The translations under genes were made by a program, and so were the position numbers. The notes beneath the pieces are model-generated. The model was not told where the DNA came from, did no database searches, and saw only the letters and a list, made by a program, of their open reading frames with translations. Positions 1 through 10,256 of a stretch of 64,000 nt of DNA are shown piece by piece. Location of the stretch: assembly GCF_038396675.1 (NCBI RefSeq), contig NC_088934.1, positions 38,430,001 through 38,494,000 of the forward strand. Direction: 5' to 3'. The first letter of the stretch is position 1, and each line of letters opens with the position of its first letter. Origin of the DNA: Hydra vulgaris. Its lineage: Eukaryota; Cnidaria; Hydrozoa; Anthoathecata; Hydridae.

Positions 1-900
1 TTATTTAGGTTAAAGTAGGTGGCTCTAAAAAAAAAATTTGAAAAGAAGAATGAAGGGTCGATTCCGTTTAAATGTACATACACAAACAAGCGTGAATAAT
101 AAGGAAAAAAGCAATTTTACTCTTCCATCGAATCATCACTCTGGTTTTTCCAAACAGCATTTTTTTATAGTGCATTTACTTAGGTACAATACAAAACAAT
201 AGACTAAGATAATCATTTATTTTGTTATTTATTATAAAACTTGTTTTTTTTAAAATAGATTAAGGCGAATCATCAAAAACCATTACCAATACAGATCGAC
301 CAAAAAATAAGACAAACGAAACCTCTCCCATGGATGATGCCATGTTTTAGCGTAAAATGATTGTGTCACACCATTACATAAAAAGAAATTTGGGCTACTG
401 CAATAGTTTTTAGATAAAGATTTAAATGAAATTAAGTTTGAACAGGTTACCTCAATTGAGGAATTAGTAAAGTTCGAGACCCGACTTTTAAGAAAAATTA
501 AAAAGAACATTCGATGCTACTGGAATTGTTTGTAAAAATGCGAAAGCGTAGTGTTATACGATTTTAGATTTTATGATGACGGAAGAGTCGATCAATCGAA
601 ATTAAATATTATGTATGGTAACCATGTGCCAAGCGTCTTTTATTAGCTTATTTTTAATGATTTGGTTTTTTATTTCTTTGTTTATTTTTTCTTCGTAGTA
701 TTATTGTAAAATAATTTACCTTAAAAAACAAAAATAATACAACAAAATTGTCGTAAATATAATGTAGTATATATAAAAAAAGGTTTACATGTTTAAAGTT
801 ATAAACGTGTCTAACAAAACCTGCGTATTTTTGGTTTATCATTAAACCGTGCTGAACAGCTGTTAGTTCAGGCTTAAGTTTGGAAAACTTATGCCTAAAC
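1..900. other. AT-rich sequence with no recognised gene
   Basis: Both strands were read. Short open frames occur (for example 283-510 on the minus strand) but show no recognisable domain, no splice context and ordinary AT-rich composition. No repeat structure was recognised. Confidence 0.5.
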
Positions 901-908
901 TAACTAAA

Positions 909-950
909 GGCATTAAATAAAGTTTCCGTTTGGAAACTTTATTTAATGCC
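909..950. repeat. Perfect 19-bp hairpin
   Basis: Arms 909-927 and 932-950 are exact reverse complements (left arm begins GGCATTAAAT) around a 4-base loop. It has no T-run context of a terminator and the genome is eukaryotic, so it is best read as a small foldback or MITE remnant. Confidence 0.85.
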
Positions 951-957
951 ATAAGTC

Positions 958-1075
958 CGTTTTAAACTATAAAAAACACGAATTTAAAACCTCTTAAAAC
1001 ACGAGTTTAAAACCTCAAAAACACGTATTTAAAACATAAAAAAACTCGTGTTTGAAACCTTAGAAAACACGTGTA
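958..1075. repeat. Degenerate tandem repeat, unit about 20-25 bp
   Basis: Four to five imperfect copies of a unit around the core AACACGAGTTTAAAACCT follow one another; one copy near 1045-1060 is inverted (ACTCGTGTTTGAAACC). Confidence 0.6.
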
Positions 1076-1180
1076 AAACTCCAGTTAAACTTCCCGTGAA
1101 ATGCACGTGTTTTTGGTTTACGCCTGGATCGTAACAAACACGTGTTTATACGGGTTTTAATTCCGAGATTAAAACCAGAT

Positions 1181-1206
1181 GTGCCTTCAGCTATAGCTGA
1201 AGGCAC
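1181..1206. repeat. 26-bp perfect palindrome
   Basis: The sequence starting GTGCCTTCAGCTA reads identically on the other strand with no spacer. GC content is higher than in its surroundings. It could be a protein-binding dyad or the centre of an old foldback element; the sequence does not decide. Confidence 0.8.
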
Positions 1207-1260
1207 GTAAAATAATTTTTTTATTTTCATTTGCATAAAAGGTTGAAATTTCATTAACTT

Positions 1261-1965
1261 ACGTCATCCATCAAAAAAGTTACGTTTTGCATTTAAAAAC
1301 GATCAATTAAAAAACATAAATGCTTTAAAAACAGTCTTTTTGTAAAAAATTCTCTAGGATGACGCAGGAATCTGATAGAATGGACATTTAGGGTTAAGTA
1401 TTCCAAATTTCAAATATCAAGCACAAAGTTATGTTATGAAATCTTAGTTGGCCAAACTCATGTTTTCCGGAAAATATGCGAAAATTAGAAAAGTGGTTCT
1501 AAATTATTAAAAATATTTTGGCAATATTTATTTTTATACCAATTAATGTAAATATTTATTTAACAAGGAAAGATAGATCTTTTATATTTTTTTAATTGCA
1601 AGATGAAAGCATTTATATAAAAAAGTTACTATTAATTTAAAGTTTGTGAATTTTTATACTTTTTATGCGGAAATACTTTTTTTTTGGTAAACTCATGACG
1701 TCATTCTCGTTTTTATATTGAGTCAAACAGCCGTGAAACCCTGTCCACCCACGTCCAAGGCTTAAGTATTCACAAAATATAATAATTCAGCAATTCTTTT
1801 CGCATTTAAATTTATGTCAAAAAATAAACATTACATCACCTAACTTTACGCTATGGAAACATGTTTTAACTCTTCAGTTATAGTTCACTCTATTTTGTTT
1901 GTAGTTTTAATAGTTTAGTCTGTAGGTTTTAATGGTCTAAACTTTAAGCGTATTTTTTTAATATT
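1261..1965. other. Upstream flank of the CARP gene
   Basis: No coding or repeat structure recognised. It includes the presumed promoter and 5' UTR of the gene starting at 1966, but no core promoter element could be assigned with confidence. Confidence 0.4.
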
Positions 1966-2307
1966 ATGTCTGAAAGTGTCAATTCTTCAAATGCAAGGTG
2001 GGCTGGCCGTGCTATGCAAATGATACCAGGCTTAAAACCTCGCCCACAGCAACATTGTGTCGGAGAAAAAAATGGAGTGAAAAATATATCTTCTGATGAT
2101 AGTTCTTTGTTTGTATTTATTAACAATTGCCAAGACTTTGAATTTAATATAAATGGTAAGGTAGGAAAGGTTACTGCTGAGAATTGCCGAAACTTAACCT
2201 TGAATATCTCGGATAATGTTGTTGGTGGAACACTTGAAATTATCAGATGCGAAAATCTATCATTGAACTATGGCGTTAATGCTGAGGTATTTGTTTTGGA
2301 TATATGA
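1966..2307 (+). CDS. Small C-CAP/CARP-domain protein
   Basis: A 113-residue open frame with an ATG start and TGA stop. Residues about 47-113 show the alternating pattern of the C-CAP/CARP right-handed beta-helix found at the C-terminus of adenylyl cyclase-associated protein and in tubulin cofactor C and RP2: FVFINNC (49-55), GKVGKVT (64-70) followed by a Cys at 74, and EIIRC (91-95). In that family the coils form a flat helix that binds actin or a small GTPase, or acts in tubulin folding. The first 45 residues are polar and look unstructured, with a short Ser/Asn-rich start. The domain is only about 65 residues, roughly half the usual length, and no WH2, polyproline or N-terminal CAP part is present, so this is not an ordinary CAP. 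No intron is needed, but an upstream non-coding exon cannot be excluded. It could be a young retrogene or a truncated copy. The domain call is by eye; the biochemical role is unknown. Confidence 0.65.
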   Translation: MSESVNSSNARWAGRAMQMIPGLKPRPQQHCVGEKNGVKNISSDDSSLFVFINNCQDFEFNINGKVGKVTAENCRNLTLNISDNVVGGTLEIIRCENLSLNYGVNAEVFVLDI

Positions 2308-2977
2308 AGTATTAAATACTGCAGTGTCTATAGTTGACCTAAACTATAGTCGAGAGCAAATCAAAATAACATGCCATAAATTAATCTATATGTATAATTT
2401 TTAAACTCTTTATTAGTTATTGATAAACTATACTATCTTGTATAGTTTATTAAAAACTATAAGGTAAGATTAGCTAATCTACTTATTTATATACTTCACA
2501 TTTATATGCTTCACATGTTTGCATATACAGCTTCACATACACATATAAGACTGTGTATAAAAATTATTAAAATCTAGGAAACATTTTTGAATTGAAAATC
2601 TCCATTTTTTTTGAATGCAACTATAAAAAAGATATATTTTATTGCTTAATGTTGTAAAAAACTATAAAATTTTTAAAAATAGAATACACACACATACTCA
2701 AATATTTAAATATTGTATTTTTTTTTCAGAATACCTTAACCCTTTTTTTAAAACTACTCGCTAGAATTTCACATATCAGACTGTTTGTTTTTTTTGTCAG
2801 AAAAATGTCAGACAGCATTTTTTTTAAATATAACTTTTTACAAACTTGGTCAGGCAATCAAATGATGGTATGAATTTGATGGTTAATTTGAAGTATTTTG
2901 GATTTCAATCATAAATTTAATTATTAATTCTAAATTTTTCATACCTGGGGTGGGTACGAGGTAAGGAAAGGTACTAT
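2308..2977. other. 3' flank of CARP gene, AT-rich
   Basis: Contains a short hairpin at 2423-2450 (ATAAACTATAC and its complement around a 6-base loop) and an imperfect dyad at about 2320-2350. No clear AATAAA signal close to the stop codon. No other gene seen. Confidence 0.45.
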
Positions 2978-3103
<126 letters not shown>

Positions 3104-3195
3104 AGTAGTTAAAACCGTAGCTGCATTACTTTGACAGCTTTTGATAATATACAACAATTCAATCTGAAAAATTTAAACAAAAATAGTTTTTAAGT

Positions 3196-5310
3196 TAATT
3201 TTTGATGCTAAATATGTCTAGTTTGTTCTTGAAATTGTTTGCGTTTGTTGAATTTACGATTTTCAATGGCAATGCATTCCATAAATTTGCAGTTCTGTTT
3301 ATAAGGAATTTGTGTCTTAAATTTGGTATGTTCTCTTAGGTATTTCTTATTATGTGATTTTGAGAAAGTTTGTTTGCCTAAAAGTTCTACTTTTTCGGTT
3401 TTATTAAAAATTTTAAATACTTGAATTAGATCTCCTCTTTGTCTTCATTCTGACAATTTTGTTAAATTTAGTGTCTGTAAACGGTATTGGTACTGCAGAC
3501 TTTTTATGTTCTTTGCCATCCTTGTCATTCTAATATTTCAATGTCACCTTTGTAGTTTGGTAACCAAACTGGTGCTGTAAATTCAATTAGAGGTTTAATG
3601 AAAGTTGTGTATAATTGCTTGACAAGATGTTGATATAAATGGACAAGGGTGTTTTTTATCATTTCTATTACTGCATTTGCTTTTGATGAACATTTTACTA
3701 TGTGTTTCTTTTATTTCAGTGATTTATCAAAATTTACACCAAGATCACATCCATTTGTCGAATTGTTAATTTCTGATCCATTAACTGTGTAATTGAATTT
3801 CATGTTGTTTTTACCATAATGCATAACCGCATATTTACTCTTGTTCAGTTTGATTAACCATTTTTCTGACCACTCCTGTATTATTTAAGTCTCTTGATCT
3901 CTGCATATGTTTTTACAGTGCTTTTGATTTTTTCTGGTATGCCATTGATGTATGCTACAAAAAAAATGTGGAAGACCACTTAATACGTTTCTCCATGTTG
4001 ACACTGCATCACCTTGAACCACTCTTTGTATTCGATTATTCAAAAATACATCAATCCAGCTAAAAAAATTTTCTTATATTCCATATGGGTTCGATTTTAA
4101 CCTAAATTGCTTGTGTGGCATGGTATCAAATGCTTTTGCAAAATCTAGCATTATAACATCTACAGGTATATATTTTGATAAATTGTGTGTAATAAAATTG
4201 AGAGTCTCTAAAAGATTTGTGGTGCATGATTTCTGTTTCACGAAACAATGTTGGGATTTTGTATTCAGATTACAGTTGTCAAAAAGTATTTGCATTTCCA
4301 TTCTTAAAATTCCTTCAAATATTTTGCATGCTATTGACGTTATTGACAAAAGTCTGTAGTCTGATGCATTTAACTTACATCCTTTTTTGAAAATTGACTA
4401 CATGCCACTTTAGAGGCAGGTTACTTGTGTTGTAAAACGATTTGTAGATTAACGTAAGTGGCAATGCTACTGACTTTGCACATTGCTTAAATGAAATATG
4501 TAAATTGTCTGCACCACATGCTTTGTATGTATTTAGTGTTTCCAAACAATTCAGAATATCTATGCAATCAATAAAATTGTCATTCAAATCAAGTGTGTGA
4601 CTTATTAGTTTATCTGCTATTACTGGCATTGTGTTACTTTCATCTACAAAGGCGCTGTGGAACCGGTCCTGGTGGTGGTGGAACTGGTTAGAATGTCTGC
4701 GATCTCATTTTGGTTATTTGTTACAGTACCATTAGTGTTCAAAACGGCTTTAATTGATTGCTTTGTATTCCTCTGACTGTTTATATATTTATAGAGAAGT
4801 TTCGGATTTGATTTTAATTTTATTATCAGGTTTCTTTCATAGTCCTTTTTGGCTAATACAGCTTCTTTTAATACTAATTTTGTTATTGTTTTGTATGCAT
4901 TGACCTTTTCTGCATCTTTCGATTTGGCAGCTAAATTTGTGTATCTTAGATCTTTTTTTATTCTTACTTATGCTCTAAGGTTATCACTAAACCGTGGATT
5001 TCTCTTGTGTTTGTGTTTTGCATTAACATCAATTTTTGGTATATATAAATTACTCAGATAGTTTTTGTTTAATATAAAAAAATCGTACATTTATTGTGCT
5101 GTTGATTTATGAAAATATAAGTTCCAGACGACTGAGTTAACTTTATGTGTATTCTCCTCTGGTGTAGTCAAATTTTTGTTTTGGTGTTCTGCTACTCTAT
5201 TTAATGTTTAGTTCAAGTTTAAATGTCAATACTAAGTGCCCCTTGTTTGTACAACCCAGGACTTCATGTGATTGTAGCTCATATATTCTGTTACTATCGT
5301 TGGTAATATC
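3196..5310 (-). pseudogene. LINE ORF2: endonuclease end, reverse transcriptase and C-terminus (broken)
   Basis: Read on the minus strand this is the 3' two-thirds of a CR1/L2/Jockey-like non-LTR retrotransposon ORF2. From high to low coordinates: the end of the AP-type endonuclease (ITNDSNRIYEL, near 5300), a charged linker (LLYKYINSQ near 4790), the start of the reverse transcriptase (CGADNLHISF near 4520), the catalytic-domain A block YIPVDVIMLDFAKAFDT (near 4110-4170), and a C-terminal tail ANLWNALPLKIVNS (near 3270) followed by a stop at 3196-3198. Several in-frame stops and frameshifts break it, and the B-C catalytic region around 3900-4070 is damaged: no intact YADD box is seen. The frame is cut at 5310 by a SINE with a 13-bp target duplication. 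The host LINE is not active. Confidence 0.88.
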
Positions 5311-5325
5311 AAGTATATAATATCA

Positions 5326-5516
5326 TAGCAGCCGTGGCACAGTGGTAGCACACTTGCCTAAGAAACAAAGGATTGTGGTTCAAACCCCACCTCTGGGCAA
5401 GTTTTGCGACATTGGTTTGGAAGGAGGCGTGAACTTCCAATTAAATGCTCATCCGTGGTGCTCTGTAATAAGACTATAAGGACTTCTTGGAGCACCTAAA
5501 CAAAAAATTTTTAAAC
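5326..5516 (+). mobile_element. tRNA-derived SINE (type II) with target duplication
   Basis: Begins with a tRNA-like head: an A box in GTGGCACAGTGGTAG and a B box in GTGGTTCAAACCCCACC, spaced as in a tRNA gene. It continues for about 120 bp of non-tRNA body and ends in an A-rich tail. A 13-bp sequence, AAGTATATAATAT at 5311-5323, recurs with one difference at 5517-5529, the target-site duplication of LINE-style retroposition. It lies inside the LINE ORF2 endonuclease. Confidence 0.8.
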
Positions 5517-5529
5517 AAGTATATTATAT

Positions 5530-6140
5530 GCAGTAGTGGTGTAGTGGTAGAGTGCTCGCTTTATAAGTGAGAGGTTCCTAGTTCGATCCCCACGTAGAGT
5601 GCGTCTCTGGTAATACTCACTTTCTTTCTCTGCACAGCAACCTTGTATGTTAAGGTTTATGTTTTGGAGTTATAGAGTTAAGAAAGGGTTAAAACTAGAT
5701 GTGGATATTTTTGCCGGATATGCCGGATAGTAAACTTTTCTAAAGTTCTATAAATGTTTATGACATTCAAGATTTAAAAAAAATAAAATCAATAAAAAAC
5801 TGGGATAACACAGGTATATGCGTTAGTAATGTATGAAGAAAAGTTGTTTTTTATATCCAAATTTTTGTATTTTTTAGTTACTATTTTCTATACTTCGTCA
5901 GCACATACCATGTCATACAGATTTTTAGTGATTTTTTAAAGTATGATCTTGAATATTATTTATTGTAGACTAGCAAGACTTGTTTTTTCTTCATAAACAC
6001 TAATAGAACTTTAGAAAAGTTTACTATCCGGCATATCCAGCAAAAATATCTGGGACACCTCTAGTTAAAACCACAATTAAGTAGCCTCCTCATCTGTAGT
6101 GGCCTTCTCAGCCTCGGGGAGGTGAATTAAAATTTAAAAA
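5530..6140 (+). mobile_element. tRNA-derived SINE (type I), split by a hAT MITE
   Basis: The head GTGTAGTGGTAGAG and the B box AGTTCGATCCCCAC form a tRNA-like promoter; the anticodon arm resembles a Met- or Ile-type loop. The body runs to GGCCTTCTCAGCC and an A-rich tail. A second, uninterrupted copy at 30891-31118 shows that the body is continuous there and that 5696-6063 is an insertion here. RNA polymerase III transcription would be expected for an intact copy. Confidence 0.85.
5696..6063. mobile_element. hAT-type MITE inside a SINE
   Basis: A 368-bp element with long imperfect terminal inverted repeats (left TAGATGTGGATATTTTTGCC; right end complement TAGAGGTGTCCCAGATATTT, then matching GCCGGATAGTAAAC). 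It is flanked by an exact 8-bp duplication, GTTAAAAC, at 5688-5695 and 6064-6071. Eight-bp duplications with TAGAGGTG-like ends are typical of hAT elements. No coding capacity. Confidence 0.88.
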
Positions 6141-6144
6141 AAAA

Positions 6145-6290
6145 AAAAGGCCAGTTTGTTTTTTAACTGTGTTTCTGACAGTTTAAAAGTTGGAATATTA
6201 ATATGCTGAAATAAAAATTTGTTTTTTGTTATATCAGTAATATGTGTTCCATTGAATTTTCTTTTCTATTCACACTGTCAACATCAGTGC
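6145..6290 (-). pseudogene. LINE ORF2 endonuclease fragment
   Basis: On the minus strand a frame reads NGTHITDITKNKFLFQHINI, which resembles the AP-endonuclease segment that precedes the LxLxxTNDxNRI block. That block resumes at about 5310 on the other side of the SINE pair. This piece therefore belongs to the same LINE copy as 3196-5310. Confidence 0.6.
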
Positions 6291-6400
6291 CGGTTTAACC
6301 CACGGACACACTAGACACGTTCTGGGAGGCCACAGAGTTCAAGGGGCCAGAGCATCTAAGTGAATTTTTGAAAGATAAATAATTTGAAGAAAAAAATATT
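6291..6400 (+). mobile_element. Probable hAT terminal fragment
   Basis: Starts CAGTGCCGGTTTAACCCACG and continues with a GC-rich stretch containing GGGAGGCC and AAGGGGCC, the look of many hAT element ends. No partner end was located. Position between LINE ORF2 pieces suggests insertion into the LINE. Confidence 0.4.
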
Positions 6401-6493
6401 ATTGGCCTCTATCCTCAACTTCCTCTCATGTCGAAGAGATTTTTAATCTTTGCAATAACAGCGCATACAACATATCGCAAACTGGACATTTTT

Positions 6494-6660
6494 TTATATT
6501 TCTATGTTGACTTTTTTTAATTCACACAAGATTTTAAATTTTGCCATTTTGTTGCCAAGAAATGTTCCAATCATATATAAACATTTTAGATATTTGTTAG
6601 TACTGCTCAGTTCTTTTTCCTTTCTCAACATTACATTAAAACTTGACAAGTCCAGTTCCA
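6494..6660 (-). pseudogene. LINE ORF2 N-terminal remnant
   Basis: The frame reading LKCLYMIGTFLGNKMAKFK and then ILCELKKVNIEI resembles the start of LINE endonucleases (LNARSLxNKxxEF, then a segment ending in a hydrophobic xIxxITE strand). It overlaps the 3' end of ORF1 in another frame, as expected of adjacent LINE ORFs. Confidence 0.6.
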
Positions 6661-7418
6661 CGTATTGCATATGAAAAGGAATCATCTGGTCTTTTTGTTG
6701 CATTTTTTGAGTATCTTAATTTTCTGAGCTCCATATTTTCATATTGCTCTGCTAAATAAATACCTTTGTGCTGTGGGTTTGTTTTATCCCTGAGTTTCTC
6801 TGCCTTGACTAATATTTCTCTCTGACTCATCACTTGGTAATAATATTTAATTACTAGTATTTTTTCCTGTTTTGCTTTTGGTGGTATGGTCTGAATGCCT
6901 GCTGTTGTTTGAAATCGTTTTAGTTTTTTGACAAGCACGGGGCTGGTGGGTGCTCCTATATAGTTAAATATTTGACTAACTTGTTTCTCAGTTTCTGCCT
7001 GTTTTTTCTCTTCGGTCCCAGTAACTGTTGCTGTGATATCGGATATGATTATGTTTTTCTTTCCTTTATCTCTGTCTTTTTGTTCATTTATTGCAGCATT
7101 TACTTGGTGTAGTTTCTCATTCTTTACCATTGATGACCATGTAATTGGTCCGCTAGTAACTATATTTTTAATTTGTGCTAGGTAAGTTTCATTTTGTGTC
7201 ATTTGTGATCTCAAGTGCGCGTTTTCATTTTTCAGTTGATTTATTTCTTTTTCATAATATGATTTATACAAATCTAGAATACTTTTATTTGAATTTTTCA
7301 TAATCTGTAATTTAGATGCATGTTCATTTTTTAAATTGGCCACTGCTTTATCTAACGTCGCTTTGGCGATGTAATTTGCCAAAATTTGGTCAAGCATTGC
7401 TTTGGTGATGTTTGTCAT
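6636..7418 (-). CDS. LINE ORF1 protein
   Basis: A 260-residue open frame with an ATG at 7418. Residues about 20-85 are rich in Lys/Glu/Asn with leucine spacing suggesting a coiled coil. Residues about 120-240 show the order of a LINE ORF1 RNA-binding domain: KKNIIISDI strand, an acidic helix, VKKLKRFQ, KILVIKYYY, then REILVKAEKLRDK and KGIYLAEQY. The family binds element RNA and acts as a nucleic-acid chaperone in the ribonucleoprotein. Two kilobases of matching ORF2 remnants follow on the same strand. The frame is unbroken although ORF2 is dead, so it may be a recent copy or open by chance. The terminal residues near 6636 overlap the ORF2 start. Not a host gene. Confidence 0.75.
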   Translation of the reverse strand: MTNITKAMLDQILANYIAKATLDKAVANLKNEHASKLQIMKNSNKSILDLYKSYYEKEINQLKNENAHLRSQMTQNETYLAQIKNIVTSGPITWSSMVKNEKLHQVNAAINEQKDRDKGKKNIIISDITATVTGTEEKKQAETEKQVSQIFNYIGAPTSPVLVKKLKRFQTTAGIQTIPPKAKQEKILVIKYYYQVMSQREILVKAEKLRDKTNPQHKGIYLAEQYENMELRKLRYSKNATKRPDDSFSYAIRGTGLVKF

Positions 7419-7533
7419 TCTTTTCTTATCACACAGGAACTAAAAAATTTCAGTATTCAATCCAAAGATTCAATATACAAATCTTTACTTAATGTAAACT
7501 TTGTTCCCTATTTTTATTAACATAATAAAAAGT

Positions 7534-7806
<273 letters not shown>

Positions 7807-8116
7807 ATAAATGTCTTCTAGTTTGTAGTATTACAGTTAAAATAATGCATGTAAATAAGCACACTAGTATCATATCATTAAATAGCAATTATAAAAAAGT
7901 GATTGTTTTGAAAAAAGTTTTTTTTTTTTGAGGAGTCTTTTTATGGCATTGTACAAGTATACACCAAAGAATTTTGTTTAAACACAGTATAAAAAAAGTT
8001 GTGGCTTATGCTTTTTTTAATCTTAAATTTTAAATATCCAGTTTATTGAGTGTCATATTAAGTAAGAAATTGTGTTAATTTATGATAATACTTATTGAGA
8101 AATTATGTTATATATC

Positions 8117-8354
8117 GTCATTGAAACTGCAAAACCTCGTATGTGATTTTTTTGTAACTGTAACTTTTTTGTAATTGCTTTCATATTCAGAGCCAATGCA
8201 GTTAAGTGTTTTTGCCACATGACAAATTGAGAAATTTTTTTGGTCAAACTGTTACAAGGTTTTGCAAGTACATGTATACCACTTTATAGAAACGTTTTAC
8301 ATCATAAACAGATAGGCCAAAAGTGGTTGTTACGAGGTTTTGCAGTTTTATTGA
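8117..8354. mobile_element. MITE with TGCAAAACCTCGTA ends
   Basis: Terminal inverted repeats of about 25 bp: left GTCATTGAAACTGCAAAACC, right complement TTGTCAATAAAACTGCAAAA, both continuing to CCTCGTA. The internal 190 bp is non-coding. The core TGCAAAACCT also occurs in the ends of the element at 13883-14142. Confidence 0.75.
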
Positions 8355-8484
8355 CAATATTCATGATATTGTACAAATACTTAATGTATGTTTATTTATA
8401 ACATACATAATACATAATCGATTTATTTGTTCTTTTATCATAACACAATAATATTATTTTATTAAAATACAATTTTCTTTAAAG

Positions 8485-8913
8485 ATACCTGTACTACAAA
8501 TCGAGTGCAGCGCAAATATTAGCATTTACATTTGGCTTAAATCTCAACTTCAAAGTGTGTATTTAATGCAAACTAGACTTGTAAACTTATACCATCAAAA
8601 TCAAGTAGTTGATGACCAAAATGGTCTTACTTTACAATATTCCATAGAAACTCCTGATGATGAGCTCCACATTCAAAAGGTCTCTCACTGGAGTTCAGCG
8701 CTACCAGATGCTAATTTTATTACAGAATGTGTTGTTCGTGATGGCGTCTTCCCAACAACTTCTGAAATGAAAAAAGCTGCTGAAGAAAGACGAGAGCTTA
8801 TGATGCACAAAATGTCTGAAATGTTATTGAATGGTATTAAGATTACGAATCCAAACCAAGGTGGTTTTTCTAGTTCATCTTCCAAAGACAAAAACTTTGA
8901 TTTACCAGACTAG
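8485..8913 (+). CDS. C-terminal exon of an unrecognised host gene
   Basis: A polypyrimidine tract and AAAG at 8481-8484 make a possible splice acceptor. From 8485 a frame runs uninterrupted for 142 codons to TAG at 8911-8913, and AATAAA-like signals follow at about 8932-8950. The protein has a mixed, soluble composition (WLKSQLQSVYLMQ, then HWSSALPD, ECVVRDGVFPTTSEM), then an amphipathic basic/acidic helix (KKAAEERRELMMHKMSEML) and a Ser-run tail ending NFDLPD. Codon and residue use differ clearly from the transposon debris around it. If translation instead began at the ATG at 8566, the product would be 115 residues. I do not recognise the family. Upstream exons were not located and may lie beyond the LINE. 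Confidence 0.65.
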   Translation: MPVLQIECSANISIYIWLKSQLQSVYLMQTRLVNLYHQNQVVDDQNGLTLQYSIETPDDELHIQKVSHWSSALPDANFITECVVRDGVFPTTSEMKKAAEERRELMMHKMSEMLLNGIKITNPNQGGFSSSSSKDKNFDLPD

Positions 8914-9220
8914 CAAGTAAATTTGAAATGAAATAAAATGAGGTAATAAATTTTTAATTCAAACTTAATTGTTTCATTTTTGCTTGCTGACTAGTTTATC
9001 CACAGAACAATTATATAACAGTCATAGAACAGATAAATTGTTTTAAAAATTATTTATTGAAATTGGTTTAAATGTAAAAAAACGAGCTGCGGCGAACTAG
9101 ATGGTAGCGAATCAGGAGTGTTAACATGTTTAGAGTTAGAATATTGATCCTAAAGAAGGTCTCTCAATTAAATAATTTATATTTTGCATATTAATCGTTA
9201 GTTAAGTTTTTTTGTCGTGA

Positions 9221-9314
9221 ATAAAACAGAATATACGTAGAATCATACATAAAACAGAATATACGTAGAATTATACATAAAACAGAATATACGTAGAATT
9301 ATACATAAAATCTT
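9221..9314. repeat. 28-bp tandem repeat, about 3.3 copies
   Basis: The unit starting ATAAAACAGAATATACGTAG repeats at 9221, 9249 and 9277 with a partial copy at 9305; one base differs in the first copy. Confidence 0.9.
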
Positions 9315-9482
9315 TCTGGATGTCTGCTCAGAAGTAGTATTTATTAGTTTATACAATTTAACATTTTTGTATGTAATTTTGTACTTTTTTGCAGTTAATA
9401 ATGATAATAGATAAATAATATGTAGTTAAAACTTGTTATCTCATATTTTAGAGATATTCTATGTCAAATCGACGTTAATTTT

Positions 9483-9515
9483 ACGTCGACTATACATAAA
9501 ATGTATAGTCGACGT
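9483..9515. repeat. Perfect 15-bp hairpin
   Basis: Arms ACGTCGACTATACAT (9483-9497) and ATGTATAGTCGACGT (9501-9515) around AAA. Confidence 0.85.
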
Positions 9516-9939
9516 CAATTGTGCATATTCTTGGTTTGTTATATAAATATTTGCATGTAACTAGAAGTCGTATTTTTACTATAACTATTTTATAATTTTA
9601 TAATATTTAAAAGTTGTATTTATAATAAACACTAGTATATATTATAAATACTACAGTAGTAGCATTTGTCGATTTTTTAATTAGAATTTTTTGTATGCAA
9701 CTTCACTCTTTTTTGCAGTAAATAATCAATGAATGAATGAATGAATAAATTTTATTAAATAGCTACTAGTTAATTCTGTATTTTGTGTTTCTAAAATAAC
9801 CTTCAGTGGCAGATTGATGTTTAGCGTCTTCGGGGAGGGGCGCAGGGGAATGAGCTGGTGCGACAAGGGTGTGGGGTGACACATTAACCCCCAGAAACAG
9901 TTTTTTCAAAAATCGCATATATATATTATATATAATATA

Positions 9940-9969
9940 CAGTGCTGCTGAAAAGTTTATCACGCAGCC
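9940..9969 (+). mobile_element. Terminal repeat of a Tc1/mariner element
   Basis: CAGTGCTGCTGAAAAGTTTA follows a TA. A related internal copy, CTGCTCATAAGTTTAACATG, lies at about 10170, as in IR/DR-type Tc1 elements. The opposite end was not found, so the element carrying the transposase at 10257-10975 appears truncated on its right side. Confidence 0.65.
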
Positions 9970-10010
9970 AAATTAAATTTACTTTTTTTAAAACCTCAAA
10001 AGTTGAAGTT

Positions 10011-10072
10011 TAAATTTTGTATTTAAATTAACGAAAAATTTAAATTTTTCGTTATTTTAAATACAAAATTTA
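10011..10072. repeat. 62-bp near-perfect palindrome
   Basis: Two 31-bp arms meet with no spacer and differ at one position (TAAATTTTGTATTTAAATTA on the left). It lies inside the Tc1/mariner element, between its end and the transposase stop. Confidence 0.85.
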
Positions 10073-10256
10073 TTTTTTAGAATATAAGGAATGTATAAAT
10101 AAATAAAATAAATAAGCAATGAAATAACACTGACAAATTTTTTTGTCAGAAGTTAATCGTATATAAAATAAGATAAAAAAAGCTGCTCATAAGTTTAACA
10201 TGCTACAGTTTTAAAATGGTTTTTAGGCCAAACCTCAATAAGGTATGTGACCACCT

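Noticed and set aside
283..510. 75-residue minus-strand protein
   Set aside because: No domain, no splice sites; ordinary for AT-rich noise.
909..950. Rho-independent terminator
   Set aside because: Stem is AT-rich, lacks a T-run, and the genome is eukaryotic.
1944..2126. 60-residue minus-strand protein
   Set aside because: Shadow of the CARP frame on the other strand; no domain.
5530..5610. A tRNA gene on the plus strand
   Set aside because: A and B boxes are present, but the acceptor stem does not pair, and the sequence continues into a body shared with 30891-31118. It is a SINE head.
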